Source: Ignelater luminosus | Taxonomy: Eukaryota > Arthropoda > Insecta > Coleoptera > Elateridae | Length of the DNA: 64,000 nucleotides | Reading direction: 5' to 3' | Assembly: GCA_011009095.1 (NCBI GenBank) | Contig: VTPC01002309.1 | Span: forward strand, 20,749 to 84,748 | Shown: one piece after another, positions 36,906 through 47,700 of the stretch | How the letters are laid out: each line of letters opens with the position of its first letter | Numbering within the stretch: the first letter of the stretch is position 1 | Made by a program: the position numbers and the translations under genes | The notes under the pieces: generated by a model | What the model saw: only the letters and a program-made list of their open reading frames with translations | What the model was told of the DNA's origin: nothing | Databases searched by the model: none

Positions 36906-37713
36906 TAAGTAGACTAATCAAAGTGGCAACGTAGCGTTCGATGTGGCAACACTGGGAACCACCGGTATAAAGGGAAGGTGGGTCAACATGTGATGCCCTA
37001 CCAGTACGAGTTTCAACTTCGTAGAATCATTTGGTTGTTCGTAAGAATTTTATTCGTAAACTGTTTCTTTTTTTCTATTACGTTCTAAAAATGAGTGATA
37101 TCAACTTTATAACAGTGCGACATAAACTTTTGCAAAGCTTCAGCAGGTCTATGGAAACAATGTTTTGCCAAGGGTTCCGTTTTTCAGGTGATTTGGGGCA
37201 TTCTCAGAAGAAAGAACTGCAATAACTGACAGAAATGTTGACAGAATCCGGGAACCAAACGGTAAATCAAGAATTTTATCGAGAAGTTCTTGAAAGACTT
37301 CAAAAAAGGTCCAAGCATCAACAACAACTAGGTGCTTCATCACGACAATGAGCCTTGTCATACTGCATTTTCCATTAATAACTTTTTGGCAAGTAAAGAC
37401 ATCCCTGTGGCTCCTCAGCCCCCTTACTCCCCCGACTTGAGTCCTTGTGACTTCTTTCTCTTTCCAAAATTGGAAAATCGCCTGAAAGGACGTCATTTTT
37501 GTACACTAGAAGACATTAAAACTGCCGTAACCGACCAGCTAAAGGCAATTTCAGTATCCGAGTTCCAGCATTGCTACGAATAATGAAGAAATCGTCTCCA
37601 TCGCTAAATTGGCTTCCCAAGGCAATTACTTTGAAAGAGACAATATGCAATTGTAATTTTAATAGATTAGAAAATTATGAAAAATCAGTCTCATTACTTT
37701 CTTTACATACCTC
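36906..37713 (+). mobile_element. Mariner transposon with internal deletion, inside the gypsy remnant
   Basis: An ATG at 37091 (MSDIN) starts a frame that gives KTFAKLQQVYGNNVLPRVPF across a frameshift, matching the mariner helix-turn-helix segment, then SEERTAITDRNVDRIRE. The reading then jumps to GNQTVNQEFYREVLERLQKR; the centre with the first two catalytic aspartates is missing. The catalytic C-terminus is well kept at 37330-37583: HHDNEPCHTAFSI, then PPYSPDLSPCDFFLFPKL, the signature of the D34D mariner family. The 3' end 'tctcattactttctttacat' and 'acctcgta' resembles irritans-type mariner termini and is followed by TA. The left terminus was not identified, so the left boundary is approximate. 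Confidence 0.8.
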
Positions 37714-39560
37714 GTATATCAATACTCTGAGGAAGTGGAGCAGATGATGACAGAGAGTGTCATTGAGCGTCTATGAGATCCCACATTCTGTGTGAATCTT
37801 CACCGTCTGAACAAAGAGACCTGCGACGAAGCCACATACCTTCTAATTATCTTTAATTGCTCTCAAGTCAGGATAATAGCAGGTGCAGTAAGTACACCAT
37901 TTTTTCGGCTCCTGATAGTACACTTAATTAATTCAAGGTCATGATTTTTCAAAAGAGCGCCAGCCACATTCCGGCAAATGATGACCTTGCGGATAACCTA
38001 CACGGCGTCATCTTGGTCTACCTTGATGACATCGTTCAAGAGCACCTGCAGCAGGCATTTAATGTTCAAATGCATAGTCTACAATGCAATCCGAAGAAAT
38101 GTCGTCTCGACGACGTCTCCGAAATTCAATGCCTTGATCACATTATCGGCGCTACTGAAAATCGGCAAGATTAGGGAAGTCACGCCGCCTAGAAACAAGA
38201 AAAAGCTGCAGTCATTTCTAGAAGTCTGCGGACAGTTCCGTGAGTACCCTGACAGATCTATTAGCAGTCAAGAAAGAAATGATGTTAGGGTACTGCAGAA
38301 GCAGCCGCGTTCGAAGAAGCGAAGTCCGCTACGACTTCATGGTCCCATTCGTCTTGCAAACAGACGCAAATGGCATTGTTACGGCGGCGGTTATCTACCA
38401 GCAGGATGGTGATTAACGAAGGGTCATCTTATATGCTACGACTTCATCCACACGAATGACGCTACGAGCAAGAGTGTTTGATATCGTATGGGCAACGAGG
38501 AAGTACTTACTGTATCTAAAAAATCGTGCATTTGTCTAGCGAAAGGATAACAAATTACTGTCGAGCACTGTCCTGGCAAGCAAGACGAACTCTCAGACAA
38601 GGGGTTGTGAAGACATCGCTGAAGCGTCAGTTGCTAATCCAGCAACAGTAGAAAACTTGGCGGATGAGATGGGCTACGCTCAACGCCGCGACCGAGCCTT
38701 CACACAACCAGCTATCAAGGTGCTTCTGAGCTCCAGCAGCATCTCCAGGAACAACAGTTACTACACTGTAGATGATCTTCTGTACTTTGGTAAAGAAAAA
38801 AAGCTGTACGTTCTTACAGAAATCCGAGAAAGGGTTTTTTATGAACATTATGATACCGCCCTTGCCGGTCATTCTAGTGCCATCGTCATTACTACCATTA
38901 GGCAACCTTAGAACAAAATATCCGCAACTATATAAACTGCCGCATATTGTGCGTTCTGCAGAAGCCGAAGCAGCCACAAATTTCGTTCGAGATCATCAGT
39001 TGTGATTTTCTTGGACCCTATCCAGAGACATTTTTGCTACAACAGATTTTTTATGCCAGATAATGGAGTTCAATTTGCTGGATGTCGGTGAGAAGCCGCC
39101 TGCCGTCGGTGGGAGGTTCTACCCTGGTACTTTGCTGTATATACACCAAAAGAAAACCCAACCAAGCGCTGTAATCAGGAATTCAAGAAACACTTAATCT
39201 TCGAAGCTTGCGCTATCCAGAGCTCTCAACAACCCTTTTGCAATCTTCAAAAACGTCAAAACGCGGCAACTGGCGCTTTGCCTGGAGGTTTATTATGTGG
39301 CCAGGACCTTCCGCAGGAAAGCTATCAATACATCGAAGCCCACCAGGAGTGTACCACCACCATAGTTTCAACCTTGAGACCAAGTGTTGATTTGGGTTCC
39401 TCCACGTCAAAAGTGTAATCGTCTATTTGAGTGGACTTAGCCGCACCAATTGATTTTTGGTGTGGATCGCCTTCGTCAACCACCACCGCGACGTCCAGCA
39501 GTCCTTACAGTATCAGCTTCACCACCATGATACGTTAGTATTAGTGGAATAAACAAGAAA
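37714..39560 (+). mobile_element. Ty3/gypsy pol remnant: RT, RNase H, integrase
   Basis: In order on the plus strand: EEVEQMMTESVIERL at about 37730, the entry to RT; YLDDIVQ (38019-38040) with the catalytic YLDD, preceded by ILV and followed by CNPKKCR and LDHIIGAT; PPRNKKKLQSFLEVCGQFREY (about 38190-38250), the RT connection; an RNase H relic (FVLQTDANG and AAVIYQQDG across frames, 38350-38410; RKYLLYL near 38500); the HHCC integrase zinc region at 38780-38890 (KLYVLTEIRERVFYEHYDT, then ALAGHSSA); and an integrase tail to about 39430. 'ggaataaacaag' near 39548 could be the poly-A signal. There are many frameshifts, and most of the RT N-terminal half is missing around the mariner. Not functional. 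Confidence 0.8.
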
Positions 39561-40319
39561 GAAGTTTCTAGTTTTTATTATTTCCAATTTTTCATGTTTT
39601 TCTTCTTGATTTCCATACTAGTTTAATTGTAAACATTTAAATTCAAAAAGAGACCTTGAAAGCAAATGGCAAGGTATTTGGGAAAACAGACAGAGTTGGC
39701 TCGGTCACCAAGGAGGAGGCGATTTTTACCAGAAATTGCACGAAGCAAAAAAATCGTAGAAAAAAATTTTGATTAAGGAAAACTTCACTGTACAGAACGA
39801 ATCAATTAAGAAAAATCCTGCTACTTTGTCCTTTATGGCTAAACAAGGTATGCTTACCTTGTGTCCAAAGGTATAAAACAGAAATTTACATAAACCTCAG
39901 AAACGTGGTATCGTTATAATTTTGCTTTTTAGTTTTGTTGATCGTGTGGCTTTATTAGCTTGACAAACTCACCCCAAAGATGGCCCAGACAATCCCATAT
40001 CATCTTTTCAATGAAACTCAGTTGATTACAATAAACAAAACGTTAAGTCGGCCATCGTTCTCTTATGCTCATCTGCTCTGATAAAACTTTCATTCACTTC
40101 GTTGTTGATTATCGTTTTATTTGCCCAACTTCGGCTCGTAGAGCATTTATTTACGCTAAGGACGTCAGAAGACCTTCAACACAAAACAATCAAGAAAATG
40201 TAATTTGGTGATAGGGCCACATCACCCAAATACGTTGAATAGCGTAACATAGACTGACTGACATAAACACTGACTAAGTAATCAAGATTATCATATCACA
40301 GATATAAAAACGCACAACA
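39561..40319. other. Spacer with possible 3' LTR
   Basis: AT-rich. The 19-base word at 39734-39752 repeats 35466-35484 in direct orientation. No gene seen. The segment next to 40320 is downstream of the protease homolog gene. Confidence 0.4.
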
Positions 40320-40325
40320 TTTATT
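40320..40325 (-). terminator. AATAAA polyadenylation signal for the protease homolog
   Basis: TTTATT on the plus strand, 53 bases after the stop codon of the minus-strand gene at 40378-41457; spacing is suitable for its 3' UTR. Confidence 0.5.
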
Positions 40326-40377
40326 ATCAGTTAGCTAAGACATCTGTTTTATAAACTAATAGTAGTATTAAATAATC

Positions 40378-41457
40378 TTAAAGTTTGCCAACATAGGATG
40401 CTCCTGTTGAAAACTTTTTCATTTCTCCGTATGGGTCTTCAGTTGACCTAGTTTCACTTACATCCGCAGTATCTGGGATTGAAACATTTAGAAACTCCTG
40501 AGCAGTAGGATGTAAAAGATATACAAACGCTTCAGACTCACTGTCGGTACATCCAAGATCTCCTTGTAATAACTGCATAGCTAATACACCAACAATGTTA
40601 CAGTCACATATAACGGGCATTCCTATATGGGCACTGCACATATGAATTTTGTTTGATTTATCTTCCGGATAAACATAGCCATAAAGCTTTTCATCGGTAG
40701 AAATAACAACTTGATAATCTACCAATTCGGTGGCTATTTCTGTCAAAGGAAATCCCGGCGCAGTTATAGCTTCTCTATATTTCCAGCCCGGAAACGTACA
40801 AAGTCTATCGTACGATTTAGGCTTAGCGCCTTGAAGAAATATTATTCTGCCAGTAGATACGAACCAAGTAAAAGTTATAGGCCTTACTAATTCCACCATC
40901 GCCAAATTCAAACTATCATCGTGAGCTGTCCATTTGCTATCCAGTAGTACATTCTTGAGATCGATACATTCATTTTCAATATTTTCCATAGTAACATTAC
41001 TTAAACGTGGAAATCCTGGTAATGCACAATATAGGAATCGCGGAAGGGTTGCCATTGGGTAAGCAGCTGTTAAGATAAGTCTTTCTGTTACAATCGTTCC
41101 AGAACATACTGTCGCTGCTGGAAATCTTAGTTTGTAAATAAACGGTACTACAAAATGAAACTCTGGTAGAGAATCCAATTGTGTCTGCTCCGTCGTTGGT
41201 GACTCTGAGCTTTCTTCTCTTCTTCCAAGTTTAGATGCCATTGTTAATCGTGGTTGTTTCTTTCTAGCAGATTTTGTTGTGAATAAAACCTTTTTTGAAA
41301 GTTCCTTTCTTGGGGATGATACAGTATCGGCCAAAACAATCGGAACTGGAATATGCGTTACTTTTGGCAAAACATGAGTAGTTGGTAATCGTCTACAGTG
41401 ATAAATTTCTTGTTTCAATAAAATCATTAAAAGCAAGAACAGCACTAGGAGTTGCAT
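40378..41457 (-). CDS. Secreted serine protease homolog, catalytically dead (S1 family)
   Basis: An intact 359-residue single-exon frame. Residues 1-17 (MQLLVLFLLLMILLKQE) form a signal peptide. A basic, low-complexity linker runs to about residue 95, then a trypsin-like domain to about 325 (start VVPFIYKL, end FVYLLHPTAQEFLN). All three catalytic positions are changed. The TAAHC segment is LTAAYP (His to Tyr133, next Cys to Pro). The D-I-A-L segment is NLAMVEL (Asp to Asn184). The C-x-GDSGGP-x-x-C segment is CSAHIGMPVIC (Ser to Ile278, Asp194 to His277). The cysteine spacing of the last motif is kept, so the alignment is secure. Such homologs act as non-enzymatic cofactors or binding proteins in insect immunity, clotting or reproduction; which applies here is unknown. 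There is no clip domain. A repeat copy starts 63 bases upstream of the ATG. The lack of stops over 1.08 kb argues that it is a real gene. Confidence 0.82.
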   Translation of the reverse strand: MQLLVLFLLLMILLKQEIYHCRRLPTTHVLPKVTHIPVPIVLADTVSSPRKELSKKVLFTTKSARKKQPRLTMASKLGRREESSESPTTEQTQLDSLPEFHFVVPFIYKLRFPAATVCSGTIVTERLILTAAYPMATLPRFLYCALPGFPRLSNVTMENIENECIDLKNVLLDSKWTAHDDSLNLAMVELVRPITFTWFVSTGRIIFLQGAKPKSYDRLCTFPGWKYREAITAPGFPLTEIATELVDYQVVISTDEKLYGYVYPEDKSNKIHMCSAHIGMPVICDCNIVGVLAMQLLQGDLGCTDSESEAFVYLLHPTAQEFLNVSIPDTADVSETRSTEDPYGEMKKFSTGASYVGKL

Positions 41458-41519
41458 TGCTTTAGCATAAATGTCAGTTGTTTGATTAATGTCAGAAATG
41501 ACAAAACAAAACTTTCGTA

Positions 41520-41866
41520 TTGTCCATCACCCAACATTTTTTTTGTAATTGTTGGTTTTTACCCAAAATAGCATATCCTGCCCTTTTTTCTCTTTGGATT
41601 TCTAATTTTCCGAGCCTCTTTAAACCACAATACTTCTTTGATCGTGCATTTTTATTTACCCAATAACGAATTAGTTTAGATAAATCTGATTTTGGAGGCT
41701 GCTAATTTAGGAATCTATTAGACAAAGCAACAAGAATATGCACATTCCGTAGTAGGCAGCAAGAACTGCAGCATTTATTTTCAAAACAAAATGACCATGA
41801 TATTCTGTAATGATGTTAACTCTTTATTAGAAGCAATGGGCCAGCATCGCAATCCAGAAAACTGTA
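41520..41866 (+). mobile_element. Copy B (part 1) of the conserved repeat element
   Basis: Bases 41520-41697 match the non-coding start of copy A (16900-17075), for example 'taaaccacaatacttctttg' and 'ataacgaattagttt'. Then it jumps to sequence matching 17787-17920 ('caagaatatgcacattccgt'), so about 710 bases present in copy A are missing. Similarity stops near 41866 inside the coding part, where another repeat begins. The rest of this copy resumes at about 44680. Confidence 0.75.
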
Positions 41867-41999
41867 GACTCTTTATAAAAGAAAAGAAAAAAGATGAATG
41901 ACCAGAAATAAACTTGATCATGAATTTAATGCCAACTGCAGAAGCTTGGAAAGAGAAATATGTTTGGGGGACCGGAAAGACAGAAAAATACCATTAGAC

Positions 42000-43445
42000 T
42001 GATTCTGAATTTGAAAGCCTTATTCAAGGTCGGCTTAAAAATCTAAAAGGCCAAAAGATCCGGGTAATCCGCAAAAAAGTTTGACACAGTCCAACTTTGT
42101 TATATTCACAAAATTTATGAGTCAATGTTGAAATTCTTCATGTTCAAAAATCGAAAAACAAGTCTGAAAAGGCATTGTGTTTGCTTTTCAATGCTTCCAA
42201 GAGAGAAAGTGACTGTAAAGTAAAGAAAATCGAACATCAATCCGGCTGGATAGGAAAGTGTTACTGATCAGAAAGACCCTTAATCATGATTTTAATTGCT
42301 GGTCGCTAAAAGAGTAAAGGAGCTGAGAAAAAAAATGTATACGATCCAGTTAAGTCATTCTGAACCTGAGGAATCCCAAACAGTTTAAAAGTCTCAAAAT
42401 CTGCTTGAAAAACTTATAGGGCCAAAAGGCCAAATCGACTTGAGAACCAGACAAGCAGAATGGGAAAAGCTTGACGAACACTCGAAAGTCCTGCAGCTCC
42501 GCTTTCAAAAACGCTCTCGTTCTGGTTTGTTGCTCACGGATTTTATTAGTTAAAGCTGTGTTTGCTATTAATATTTCCTTAAAGAAAGAGTAATAATTAA
42601 GAGAATTAAAACTTTGCATCAAACCAGTTAATAGAATAAAAAAGGTATCAACTGGAAAAACCTTCGATGATGATTTCAATTTAATTTAGCCGTTAAAAAT
42701 AAAATTTCCTTCAGTTCCAGTTATGGGAACAGTCAGTTTACGTCAGTGCTGGCGGCGGTGAACGCGGAACACTCAAACGGCATAGTAGCACGCAGAAATG
42801 TTATTACCAGTAGTGATTTTTCAATATTGTCTGACGCGAACCGACGGTTCTCAGATGACCTGGCCCGGAGAGAATAAAACGCTGTTCACGGATCAAGAGG
42901 AGTGGAATGGCATTGTGTGCGACATCAAAGTGGTGACATTTTAAGTCGAGATAAATCAGTTGGAAAAATCGAGCAACCGAAAGCCCCGGAAAGTTTGATT
43001 TGATTTAATGGACTTGAGAAGTGAAACAAGCCGAACTCAAAGCTTAACAAAGCATTTAAAGCTCTCAAACCTAACGTGCTAGTTTGTTATTTGCAGAATT
43101 GATTAATCGACTTCTAAGTTTTATTACGATGAAAAATGTTGAAATCTAAAAAGGAATCCGAAAACCGCATTGTGTTTACTATTAAAAGCTTCTTAAAGAA
43201 AATGCAGCTGCTACTAAGAAACTTGAAACTGAACATTAACCCAGCTAGGTTGAAAAAATAATCAATCAGAGAAACTCATGAAAAACTCTCCTTAAGTCTG
43301 GAAAGAAAATCAATTTTGTGGGTGATTACGACGGTAGTCTGTTTACGTCAGTGCTCGCGGCAGTGAACGCGGAGTTTAGTATAGGATACTCAAAAGACAG
43401 ATGTTGTTATCAGCAGTGATTCTTCAATATTATTTAATGCAAAAG
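42000..43445 (+). repeat. Two diverged direct copies of an unidentified repeat
   Basis: Three blocks occur twice in the same order: 'gcattgtgttt' (42173 and 43166), the 'ccggctgg'/'ccagctagg' block (about 42240 and 43240) with a nearby 'tcagaaa'-type run, and 'gtttacgtcagtgct' (42731 and 43339) with 'gtgaacgcgga'. The second copy is shorter by about 390 bases. The sequence interrupts copy B of the conserved repeat element. No coding domain was recognised. Confidence 0.55.
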
Positions 43446-44679
43446 GTTGCCAGATTGTGGGGAATAGAATGGCATAAGTTCTTGTAGAGTTTTGATGATG
43501 AATAGTGATATACTGTAATATGTTGTTTACAGAAACACTAAAAATTAAAGCGTCCAAGATGTCACAATACCAAGAAAACTCAAAATAAAAATTTTATATT
43601 AAACAATATTATTTTGAGGCTGCCCTCCAGTAATAAATAAAAACCAACCGCCACTAGAAAAATCATGCAATTTAATCTCATGTCGTTTTTTAATTGTTTT
43701 CACTATTTCATCCAGAAATAATAAACAATTCTCAATAAAAATAATTCCGAAAAACAGTCCGCTCTCTACATTTACTTTTCCGAACTATAATATTTTTGTG
43801 ATAGATCTTTTAAGGCGTATATACATATTATTTTCCTTCTTTCTTCTTTAACATTTAATAAATAATTTGATAGGTTTTCTGGTCTGATACTACACTAAAC
43901 TAACTACTACTGTTAGTGACATATCAGACATGGCAGCCGTCAGTGCCTCTCTCGTCCATTCCGCGATGGATCAACCTAAACCTATTTTAAAGATCTAAAA
44001 TCTTTTTTACAAACTTTTTTAACAATTAAAACTGATGTAAATGAATTTGGAACGAGAGAGAAATGTAATATTTAATATTTATCGATTTAAAGTTTTTTTT
44101 TAATGTTTTATCAGATGGGGATTAAGCAAAGCGCAAAGAATGCGAATTTTAAGGGTTTTACTTTCAAATTAAAACGTTGTAGCTGTCGTTCATTTATTTT
44201 TATTTTTAGTGTCTTTTAGGAATTAGTTCTAATTAAATTTAACACGAAAATGATTACTTAGCAAAAAATCTTCTTGATTTTGCTTTAATTGATAATTCTC
44301 TAATAACTGAGAAAATTCTTGCTCTACTCCAGCAGTTTGTCAACTAAAGCAAAAAAATCATCAGATCAAGATCGTAAACCAGAGATCCGATAAACCCTCC
44401 AAAACCCTTGTCAAAGTTAGGTTGTTTGGTACATCATTCAGATAGAAAAGGTAAGAGTTTTCTAAACAAAATATATTTGAGGTGCTTTATTCAACTCTGG
44501 ACTTTCGTTTCTCTGCTGTAGATTTGATACAAGCCCGGAAATTTGTAACACCAAACCCTAATATATTAGTCGAAGCATCTGATCAGACTCTAAGACAAGG
44601 GTGGGCAAGAATGGCCCTTCGGGCTAAATTAAATCATATGAAAGCCTTTCTTTCTCTTTCATAATTAAAATAAAAATCC
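43446..44679. other. AT-rich, no assignable feature
   Basis: AT-rich sequence. A short GC-richer patch near 43932 contains an ATG followed by 22 codons and a stop; no evidence that it is an exon. Otherwise nothing. Confidence 0.35.
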
Positions 44680-45410
44680 TTCTATTCCCATATCTCACGC
44701 TGGAGGAGTTTTCATGAAAGCGTGAAGCTACTACTGGATAAAACAGTACCAGAGATTTCAATGGCAATGTACGGATTTAAAAGTTGTAGCCCTAGTACTG
44801 TGTTTACAGTTAGGATATGCGAAACTTTGCTGTTTTCTGTGTTAGTGGGATAGTAGAGACAGAAAACATTATATTAAAAAGCAATGGCCAGAAAGGACAA
44901 ACCTTACTCCTGAAATTAAGAATGTCATTTGTGAGCCTCTCGTTAACTCAGAAAAAATTCCGCTGCCACCTCTTCACCTCCAGTTGAGATTGATGAAACA
45001 CTTCGTAAGATGGTAAAAGTTTCCTTCGTTTAAAAAACAAATTTCCCCAAATAAGCAAAGCTAAAATAAAAGAGGGAATATTTGTGGTGTTCCAAATCAG
45101 GAAATTAATGAAAGATGCCAGTTTTGACAATACCTTAGAAGAAAGAGAGGCACCTTCAAAACTATAGTGACAAGTTTCTTCGGAAATACAAAAACTGAAA
45201 ATTATGAACAGCTGGTTGGGGACTCATTTCCTCCATTCACATCTGGATGTTGTTCCAAGCAATTTCGGTGATGTGGTGAGAGATTTGACCAAGATATCGC
45301 CCAAATTAAATCGCGCTACAGGGAGAAATGAAGCAAAAACATGCTTGAGGACTAATCTGGTATTAATGAGGTCTGTCTATAAATTATTAGAATACCCTCT
45401 ATAAGATAAA
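44680..45410 (+). mobile_element. Copy B (part 2) of the conserved repeat element
   Basis: Matches copy A from about 18004 to 18835: FQWQCTDLKV, VSGIVE, then NVICEPLVNSE and the FGDVVRDLTKISPKLNRAT segment, through stops and frameshifts. It continues the copy interrupted at 41866. Confidence 0.7.
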
Positions 45411-46113
45411 TGTTTATCAGATTATCTATTTTTTCATATACAACTAAGTTTCGTTTTCAGAATAAAACCATGACTATATGCAATTGATTGCCAGATTCAT
45501 CCCGTTTTCCTCCATATATACCCAATGATAGATACTATATGGTAAAAGCTCAAGGATTGTTTTGAAAAACAGAGCTGTATCTTGCTCGTTCATATGCTAC
45601 CGTATATCGGCCAATCGAAGCTGAATCATTTTGAGTTGTTACTTGTATTTACGAAGTTAAACTTAACAGATGACGTTGAAATTAAAATAAATTTTCTTTA
45701 CTAAGCCGAAAAGATACAAAGCTGAGCATCACATGTAAAAGTAAAACGCATCGATACCGCGACATCGAATATCTTTAGAAGCCACATGACCACTAATTTA
45801 AAAGTGGCGCGAAATTTTATTTTTTAACGATGGCGATACTACGAAATAACGCCCTCACGAGTATTTTGTTCTATTTAAAAATCAGTCTTTTTCAAGACTA
45901 AATCTGCTTTTTGTGAGTCAATCGAGGTAAGTTTGATTTAACGCATTCAAAGTGAGATAATAAATTTGAAATATTTAAGTTTTTAAGTAGTTTCATCATA
46001 TATCCAATACTACGCCACTGGAAAACTACATTATGTTGACAGAGCCACCAATAGTGCAAGATGTGTTGCCTAACCAACAGTAGATTTCGTGGTCACGTGG
46101 CTTCCGGAAATAC
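45411..46113. other. No gene; possible degenerate inverted repeat
   Basis: 'gaagccacatgaccac' near 45779 is inverted at 46089 ('gtggtcacgtggcttc', one mismatch), enclosing about 300 bases next to the MITE at 46114. It may be another decayed short inverted-repeat element. Confidence 0.4.
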
Positions 46114-46500
46114 CGTGAGAGCAACAAAAACCCAAGTCAAAGATACCCATGGATTCTAAATTTTTTGTTTTTCATAGTTTCATATTAATAAAAAAAAGTA
46201 AAACAAAAGCTATTAAAAGAATACAAGTGACATTTAAATTTTTTAGGTTATTTTTAAGTGAATACAATCAACATAATTCATAATTATAATAATTTATAAA
46301 ACTTTGTGAATTTAACAATAAATTTTCATTTAGAATCTTATTTTTGTAATGGCATCAAGAATGAAATGGGAATATTCAATAGTCAAAATGATTGTGACAT
46401 TTAAAATTTGAATGTTTACATTCATAATTTACGAATTATTCCAAGACAATCTTTTAAAATTCCAAGGGTATCTTTGACTTGATTTTTTGTTGCTCTCACG
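46114..46500. mobile_element. MITE with ~39-bp terminal inverted repeats
   Basis: The left arm 46114-46152 starts CGTGAGAGCAACAAAAA. The right arm 46462-46500 ends TTTTTTGTTGCTCTCACG. They are inverted copies with only a few differences. The 387-base element is AT-rich inside and has no coding capacity. Class II non-autonomous origin is inference; a clear target duplication was not identified. Confidence 0.75.
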
Positions 46501-46696
46501 TATTAGATGTCTCCGTATAAAATCACCAGATATACAATGGAACATGACAGACTTACCTGTTTGTTCTATATCCACAGTATTGAACTTCCTGGACAACCTC
46601 ACTAATCATTCACTTTTTTTACTTTTGAAGTTTATTTTGCCCGAAAAAACCGATCCTGTTGCAATATTATTATAGTTATAGCAGATTTTAAGCAAA

Positions 46697-47700
46697 TATT
46701 TGGTTTATGAATGCGTTTAGGTTTTACACTTTACAAAAAATTCAGGCATAATTTTGAAACTATAAAAAGACAGTCCCATTGCTCTAATAATATTTTTCAC
46801 AGTACTGTCTAGTGTTCTAAAAAGTATCAGTACTCTATGAATTTTTTACTGTACTTTCTAGTAACCAAAACCCTAAATTAAAAAGATTAAAAATTTACAT
46901 AAATCACAATTCATTTGCTTTATTCTTCTTATTTGAAAATTAAATTTAATTCTGCGTGTACCAAGTTTAAAATATACGCAGAAAAAATACTATTTAGTAA
47001 ATTGAGTTGCTGTAACATCCTGTATAAAGTAATAGATATTTTTACTAAGCCCTTTGACCTCTGTTATCTTTGACCCGTTCAATGACCTTGCCAGCGTTTG
47101 CGCACTACGATGGAATGAAGAAGCAGGTAACTTCAAGCCATAATTGTGATGGAACAATCAAATGTGTTTGAAATGCTAATACTAATTAGATTAGTAATTA
47201 ATAAACATAAATAAAACAAAAGCACTTTACATGTCAGTCCCAGTACTCTATCAATGTTTCACTGAGCTGTCCAATAACTGCCTCAGAAAAGAAAACTGCA
47301 GCGATTTTACAATATTTAGAAAACGTTCTTGCCTAATTTTGAAATTGCAAAAATGATTACAAAAGACAGTTCCAGTGCTCTAATAATACTTTTCACTGAG
47401 CTGTCTAGTTCTTTCAAGGCAAAACTCACAATTTTATAATACGCTTGAAGAGATGTCTGCTAGTAACTGCCTAACTAAAAAGACTATTCAAGATCTCATA
47501 AACCCAAATTCATTTACTTTGTAATTTAAATCTGTAGTATGTGCCATAGAAAATTTAGTACACACATAGTAAATAATATAAACCCCAAGAAATACTATTA
47601 AGTAAAATTAGCTGTTGTCATACCCTGTATATGGGTGTGAACTCTGACATCCAGGATCAGTTCACTGACCTTTCCAGCGCTTGCGTACTACAATTAAACC
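46697..47700. repeat. Diverged tandem duplication, spacing ~596 bases
   Basis: Copy 1 is about 46697-47110 and copy 2 about 47310-47690. Shared blocks are 'aaaagacagt', 'gctctaataat', 'tttcac', 'tgtctag', 'taactgcc' and 'ccagcg.ttgcg.actac' ('gcgtttgcgcactac' against 'gcgcttgcgtactac'). A third, shorter match ('attagtaattaataa' with 'tttgaaatg') lies at 48471-48545. No coding sequence. Confidence 0.65.
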
